DNA of 64,000 nucleotides from Welwitschia mirabilis (lineage: Eukaryota; Gnetophyta; Gnetopsida; Welwitschiales). The notes under the pieces are model-generated. The model worked only from the letters and a program-made list of their open reading frames with translations. It was not told where the DNA came from and ran no database searches. Positions 58,585-64,000 of this stretch are shown piece by piece; the first letter of the stretch is position 1, and every line of letters starts with the position of its first letter. The translations under genes were made by a program, and so were the position numbers. The DNA lies in contig JBOZIK010000001.1 of NCBI GenBank assembly GCA_051453625.1, positions 78,809,357-78,873,356 of the forward strand. The letters run 5' to 3'.

Positions 58585-59318
58585 GAAAATTAACAAAAAG
58601 GATAGCTTGAAAATAATTGATGAATAAATATATAGAAGAATAATTGATTCTCTTAGATTTCTTTGCCATATTGGAATAGATATTGAGTTTGCAACTTTTT
58701 TTATGTGTATATTTATGGCTGAACCAAGAGAAAATCATTTGATTGCATTGAACCACATTCTTAAGTATTTATTGGAAACTTTAAAGTATGGCTTAAAATT
58801 TTAAAAAGGGGATGAAAGATTACATTACTTTTCTAACGCTGATTGGAATGAAAGTATAGATGATAGAAAATCCACTTCAAATGTCATGGTAATAATTTAA
58901 TTTATTAGAAAGTAAAAGACAAATCTGAGTTTCAATCTTACCAATTGAGGTTAAATATATTTCTATGGTTGATGTTCTATGACATGTATTATTGATTTTG
59001 AAATTATTTAAAGAGCTACAAATCAATGTGGAGATACTGACTAAGATATTTATTAATAACATGCTATCCATTTTACTTTCTCAAAAGAATACCCTTCATA
59101 ACAAGTCAAGGAATATTGAAATAAAACACTATTTTATCAAAGATAAAGTTAAGGTAGAAGTTGTAAAGCCTAAATACATTTCAATTCAAGAACAATGTGT
59201 AGATCTCATGAGAAAGTTGTTACCTCCATTTAAGATGAAGAATTCCTTTTTAAGCCTAAACTTGATTCAAATTAAAGATACCAATTCTAATCACATCATT
59301 CAAAAAGAGGGGTTATTG
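58585..59318 (+). pseudogene. Copia B RT thumb and RNase H after insertion E
   Basis: Resumes with KLTKKDSLKIIDE and IYRRIIDSLRFL near 58,590-58,660 (family 'YR.+IGSL.YL'), MAEPRENHLIALNHIL near 58,715, and FSNADWNESIDDRKST near 58,835 ('SDADW.G..DDRKST'). IEIKHYFIKDKVKVEVV near 59,120 and QEQCVDLMRKLLP follow ('IKHHF+R+.V', 'DQ.AD..TK.L'). The open stretch 58,992-59,393 covers the RNase H end and runs into the LTR. Confidence 0.92.
59301..59318 (+). promoter_or_regulatory. Polypurine tract of copia B
   Basis: CAAAAAGAGGGGTTATTG directly before the LTR start TATTATGTGATT. Confidence 0.85.
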
Positions 59319-60485
59319 TATTATGTGATTTGGTGTAATCATCATTACATTGTACATGTTTTTTCAATGTATGTTTTAGAATCAATTCATTAGAGAGGTT
59401 TATTTTTCTTTATTGTATCAACATATGTTTTAGGAAGTTATGTTTTTTAATAAAAAGAAAAAATATTTATTTCATGTTGATGAGGTGGAATGAAATTCCA
59501 TTTAATTTAAGTATAAAAGAATCTAAATTGATACAAATTTTAACAAGCTTAATACATGTTAAAGAAATGAATAGAATTTTACTAGTTTAAAGACTCATTT
59601 TCAGTGTGCTTTATTTATGCTTTATTTTGTGCTTGATGCTTCATACTTGAAATATTGAGATATGATCCATTTCTACTTCAAGTTTGCTAAATGATTTAAT
59701 GTTTTTAAGGAATTTTACTTCAATAAGTTTCAACAACAATAGATGTTCTAGCATCTTAAGTGAATTTAGTTTGATCATGTTTCATACGTTAATTATAGAT
59801 CTATTGGATGCTTAAATACTTTTAGATTTGTCACAGATTAGGCTATTATGTTGGAATAAAAGTTCATTTTAGCAAATAAAAAAAGAATTAAATTTATATT
59901 TATGAAATCTAGTCAAACACTGATGATCTTTAAACCTTTAGTAAAGGATTTAATCATTTGAACAGATTGTTGTATTATTTCATAAAAAGATGAAAATATT
60001 TTTGTATTTGATTAAATATTATAAAAGAATGATTGTTTTAGACTTTAATTCACTTTTAAAGTGTTTTATTTAATCTATATATGATGGTAGATAATTTAGC
60101 CATTAAATTTTGGTATCAGAACCTTGTTTTAGTGTTTTTTAACATCTATTTTAAAAATTACTTATAGGATAGATGTCTTTCAATAGATATATGTCTATGA
60201 TACATCAAATATACATATATTAGCCTCAAAGATATGTTCATAAAACTCAATTTTAAAGTCATTAAAAGGATAGATATCTCTTAAAGAGATAGATATCTAC
60301 AATATAAAAAATAAACATCTACCAAATCCAAAGGTGTTTTTACAGCGTAAAAATCTAATTACAGAGAGTAAAATTTGTAGGACAGATGTCTAACAATCAA
60401 AGGTATTTTCTATTAACAAATTAAATTTAAGAAATATTTTTGATAGATCAAAGTTTTCTATGCATCCTATAGACATCTGTGTAAA
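59319..60485 (+). repeat. 3' LTR of copia B, interrupted by F
   Basis: Partner of 31,124-32,303. The last part has AGACATCT-like words. It is cut at 60,486 by LTR F, near the place where the 5' LTR is cut by C. Confidence 0.9.
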
Positions 60486-61709
60486 TGTTACATCCTCAAA
60501 CAAATCCTGAAAATCACTAAAATATATATTTTATACAACACAACACACTAATATAGATGGGAGTAAACTCGAATGTCATAATTTATCAGATGAACTAGGA
60601 GAAAAGAAAGAAAATTATATTCAAATTAAATATTATGCACTTTTTAAGTATAACAAAATAACAATGCAAAGAAAACAATGCAAATAAGCACACTATATAA
60701 ATGAGATGCAAAATCTATTCTAAATGCAACATCTATTCAATTATTAAACTAACCTATCATAGAGATCGATCCTATATAATCTAGATCAATTAAGGAAGGC
60801 CATCACCAGATCAAAACCAACTTAATCTATCAAGTGCATTAAATAAATATGAAACAATACAAGGTTAATCTAGCAAATAAAACATAATGCACCTAGACTA
60901 GTAATATCAACCTTAATAAAGATTGCTTTTGTGATCTATATTATATATGAAGCTATCATAGTATCATAAGTAATATAAACCATAAGGGAAATTCACATAA
61001 CAAAAAATATAAAAATAAAAATAAAGTTTTGATTAATTTAAACCAACATCTATGTTAACAAAGTAGCAGCACCTCAATGAAGGATACATAGACTAATATT
61101 AAGGAAGAAGTCTCTTTGTAATAAAAAAGGATGGATATCCTATCCTTTAATCTCTTGTTACAAGAATTTTTGGTGTCAAAGAAGATAAAGTCAGAGTTAA
61201 GGGAAAAGGAGGTATTTATTACAAATAAAGACTCTAAAAATACAAAACACTAACAAATGCAGTAAAACCCGAATAGCCATGCAAGAAGATGCATCATACA
61301 TGAAAAACTTTTAGTGAAGTTTATGGTGAAGCATTATATTTAGGCGTCATCCTACTAGTCATATAGATGTCATAAGAGATGATGCCATATCATATAGAAT
61401 CCACATCAGCTATCAGATTAATCCAGTAAGTATCCTAGGTGACATAAGTTCTTATGTCATTCATACTATCATATGAATGATAAAGTGAATGATGGGCTTT
61501 TTAAAGATGTTTCTTATATCAAATTAGCCTCTTTGATTATAGGACTTCTACTTTAGATAGAAAGTATTGTAATTTTCTTTAAATGCTATTAGATGTAATG
61601 AAGATTACATGTTTTTATGATATTTACCTTATCTCTCCATTATCGTCAAAGATTAGCACATACCTGTCTAATATCTTGTAAAACCACTTAAAACACCATA
61701 TTAAATACA
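60486..61709 (+). repeat. 5' LTR of element F
   Basis: TGTTACATCC at the start and AATACA at the end, about 1,224 bp. It is homologous to LTR E across its length and to E' at the start. GGTATTTATTACAAATAAAG near 61,211 is shared with E. Confidence 0.8.
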
Positions 61710-61714
61710 TAAAA

Positions 61715-61729
61715 TTTGGTATCATAACA
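61715..61729 (+). promoter_or_regulatory. Primer binding site of element F
   Basis: TTTGGTATCATAACA, two changes from the tRNA-iMet-type TTTGGTATCAGAGCA, six bases after the proposed LTR end. Confidence 0.7.
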
Positions 61730-62250
61730 TAGTCCCTTACTTAGCTTTATTAGTCCCTGATAAAATGAGGTGAATGACCATGATTGTGAGCCAAATTAAC
61801 TAAAGACAAATCAATTAGAAAACTAAAAAATAAACTTAAAACTAATATCAAAAATCTTAAAATGCAAAATAGAAATGTTAAAAGCAAATAACTGAATGTT
61901 TATCTATGCAAAGTAAGTGGTCATACTATTGTCTTAGTGATCCTTTGGATGATGGCAGGGATGACAGGCTAAAAAATTATTATTGAAAAATAGAAGCTTG
62001 AGAAATTTTTTTTTTAAAATTATAAACATTAAAATTTAACAATGTTAATATTTCCCTACTTAAATTTATATTATATCACAAAACATAATCATGTATAACA
62101 TAAAAATTTACAATCATAAGATATCTCAACAGTATGATGTGCAATAATATCTCAAAAATAAAAGATGAACACAATGATGATACTCAAAAAATCATATCTC
62201 TAAAATCATAAGTTTTCTTAATACAATACATGAAGTAAAGATACATAATA
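61730..62250. other. Leader-like sequence of element F
   Basis: A-rich, no coding motif. It lies after the PBS, where a 5' leader is expected. Confidence 0.4.
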
Positions 62251-63640
62251 CAACATAATAAATCACTCCCCTTGTTATGATAAAATAAATTCCTAATGTG
62301 CAATAAGCTTATGTATAGATGGAGAAGATGGATGGTCACTAGGATTTATAGGAAAACAATGATCAAGGAGTATTATGATGGAGTGTGTGGTCTCAAATTA
62401 TTATACTTTGATCACCTCTGAGATGTCACTTATCACATTATGCTCAATGCATAATATGCACTGATGCACATCAGTCAGCTACTCCTTGGTGTGCTCAACT
62501 ATCCTCTTAAATGTAGATATCCTTTATTATAGCTTAGTAAAGCCTTAGTTTACAACCTCTCTAAGGCATTGTAGAGTGTCAAGCAGGAGAGCTTGAATAT
62601 GTCTGATGTTTATACCAACTAGAGGTCCTTATACCTAAATTCTTTTTATCTCTTTTAGAATCTAGATATTCATGTCCTATAGGTAATGAGTTGATGTTTG
62701 TAGATGTATGAATCTTTACTTATCCACAGCCTTAGGTTTTCTAAAGCATCTAAGTATAGTTGAGAGGAGGCATGAATATCCTAGAATCTATAGATTTTGA
62801 GCCCCAATCATGATCCTTAGTCTCCTCTAAAATAAAAGTTAGTAAGTCCATCTACTCCCCTTACTTAAATACTGATAGCACCTATAAATAAGCCATCATG
62901 ACATGACTATCATAGAATAATAAGATGATGTTATAGATCAATCCTCTATTAAGAACCCTGTAAGTAGGTGATAAATATATCACTAAAACTCCCTATCTCT
63001 CACTAGTAATGTTAGCTAGTATATCTATTATTGTATCATAAGCATGATGCTCCTCTATACCACTAGCTAAGTGAATGTGTGTACTCTTGATGCCATTATG
63101 TCAGTAATAGTGGTGATGTAGCTTAGGAGAATAGATATCTTATGGTCATATATGGTAGTTATAATCATGTCAACTAGGCAGTCACGAGCATTGAATCACC
63201 TCTCAATGTATATGGTTTCATAAAACTTTGTAGTCTTTAAGGTGTAATAAGCTCCATATGTATCCAAAATCCACTTGAGCTAAAGATCTATAAATCTTTG
63301 ATTCACATCTAGCTCTAGTCTACTTATAAAATCACTGAAGTATCTCTTAACATAGATAGACTCTATCTAAATGGAATGGGATCATGCCTAACAAGGCGGA
63401 GGATGAACTGACTCTACATGCTTAATCTCAGTTGGTATTAATGGGCTTGCATCCTACTCTAATGCCTCTGCCTCTACCTTTACCTAGCTAGATCATTATG
63501 TGCATGGCCTAATTAGTCATAAACACAAAGCGCATCAGGTGAGATCAAGTGGAAATAACTATAATGTGTCTTATGGAAGCTCTAAATAACCTTATAAATT
63601 AGTTTTTATATGTAAAAATCATGAAAATATGTCCCCCCTT
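62251..63640 (-). pseudogene. Unrecognised coding trace antisense to element F
   Basis: The base composition is visibly less AT-rich than its surroundings. On the minus strand long in-frame pieces are separated by a few stops: RYFSDFISRLELDVNQRFID and KWILDTYGAYYTLKTTKFY near 63,350-63,230, then NARDCLVDMIITTIYDHK near 63,200-63,130. Towards 62,500 a possible helical tail contains HTKEQLTDVHQCIL-like sequence (one Gln is a stop here). I do not recognise the family. Some plant gypsy elements carry an extra ORF antisense to gag-pol between LTR and gag, which would suit its position, but that is inference. Confidence 0.45.
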
Positions 63641-64000
63641 CCTCAAGAAAATCAATACATCCCATATTACCTAATTGTGCAAAGAAAAAATGTGAAACAT
63701 GAGAAAAATCAAAGAGTGTAAAATAGGTGGACCCTAGAGAAGGTCAAAAATAAAAGTGCTCAAATAAAAAATCTAATTTAGTAGAAATGTAGAGCTCATT
63801 GTACTAATTAATTTACCTATAAGAACCACTATGTTTCAATTAATGGTTTCCAAGAAAATGAGATTTAAACATAAAAACGTAATTTTACCTTGTAAAACAT
63901 ACACTTCAGATATCTCACAAAATAAAAAATACATCTATAAGTATCCCTAAAGCATGACCAACTAATCCCCTGGTAGAGTTCCCACACCTACTAACATTGC
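63641..64000. other. Unassigned end of window
   Basis: No motif. Probably the internal region of element F continuing beyond the window. Confidence 0.3.

Larger units (their letters stand above)
31124..60485 (+). mobile_element. Copia element B, the old host of nested insertions C, D, E and F
   Basis: A plus-strand Ty1/copia element whose parts lie at 31,124-32,303 (5' LTR), 41,443-42,149 (LTR end, PBS, gag), 52,577-56,705 (gag to RT), about 58,585-59,318 (RT/RNase H) and 59,319-60,485 (3' LTR). Removing C, D and E restores the normal copia order with the protein motif series continuing across each junction. The remainder of the 3' LTR would lie beyond F, outside or late in the window. Confidence 0.88.
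60486..64000 (+). mobile_element. Gypsy-like element F (LTR, PBS and part of internal region)
   Basis: An LTR at 60,486-61,709 is followed by a PBS-like TTTGGTATCATAACA at 61,715-61,729, so the element reads plus-strand and continues past the window end. The internal part shown has no gag or pol motif on the plus strand but has a coding-like trace on the minus strand. It is related to E and E'. Confidence 0.72.

Overview
This 64 kb window looks like heterochromatic plant nuclear DNA. It is strongly AT-rich, with about three quarters A+T by eye, and has few CG dinucleotides. I found no intact host gene, RNA gene, CRISPR array or prokaryotic feature. Nearly everything recognisable is decayed retrotransposon: Ty1/copia, an Athila-like Ty3/gypsy element and one LINE. 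Reading frames are broken by stops and frameshifts, so most calls rest on short protein motifs and on LTR, primer-binding-site (PBS) and polypurine-tract (PPT) landmarks. An angiosperm source is inferred; I cannot name the species.

Left part (1-15,095). A minus-strand Ty3/gypsy gag with its PBS and LTR edge lies at 641-1,918. A minus-strand copia (A) runs from its RNase H end near 2,850 to the start of its gag at 14,711. It is split by a second minus-strand copia (Y, 4,331-11,401), which has both LTRs, a PBS, a PPT and near-matching target duplications but no gag N-terminal domain. A gypsy-like LTR (E') interrupts the gag start of A and runs into a 100-N gap.

Middle part (15,196-31,123). Three tandem copies of an approximately 0.85 kb AT-rich unit follow the gap. 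Next comes a 1.74 kb LTR (G1) with minus-strand Athila-like integrase, RNase H and reverse transcriptase. Then come a stretch rich in AGACATCT-like words, a plus-strand L1-type LINE (ORF1 zinc knuckles to RT) and a CT-rich segment with a short Ser-rich ORF.

Right part (31,124-64,000). One old plus-strand copia (B) has been blown apart by later insertions. Minus-strand copia C (32,304-41,442) sits in its 5' LTR, and C itself carries insertion H (33,975-37,612). Plus-strand copia D (42,150-52,576) sits in its gag and has an extra ORF between pol and the 3' LTR. LTR copy E (56,706 to about 58,520, with a CA microsatellite and a 592-N gap) sits in its RT/RNase H. LTR F (from 60,486) sits in its 3' LTR. 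B also carries an in-phase triplication of a 735 bp IN/RT segment.

Relative ages follow from the nesting: A is older than Y and E'; B is older than C, D, E and F; C is older than H. The genes do not cooperate in any host pathway; the window records repeated insertion followed by cytosine-deamination decay. I found no new functional system. The most unusual signals are the RT triplication, the iterated AGACATCT words with 18-bp spacing in two copia LTR types, the extra ORF in D and the gag-deleted element Y.
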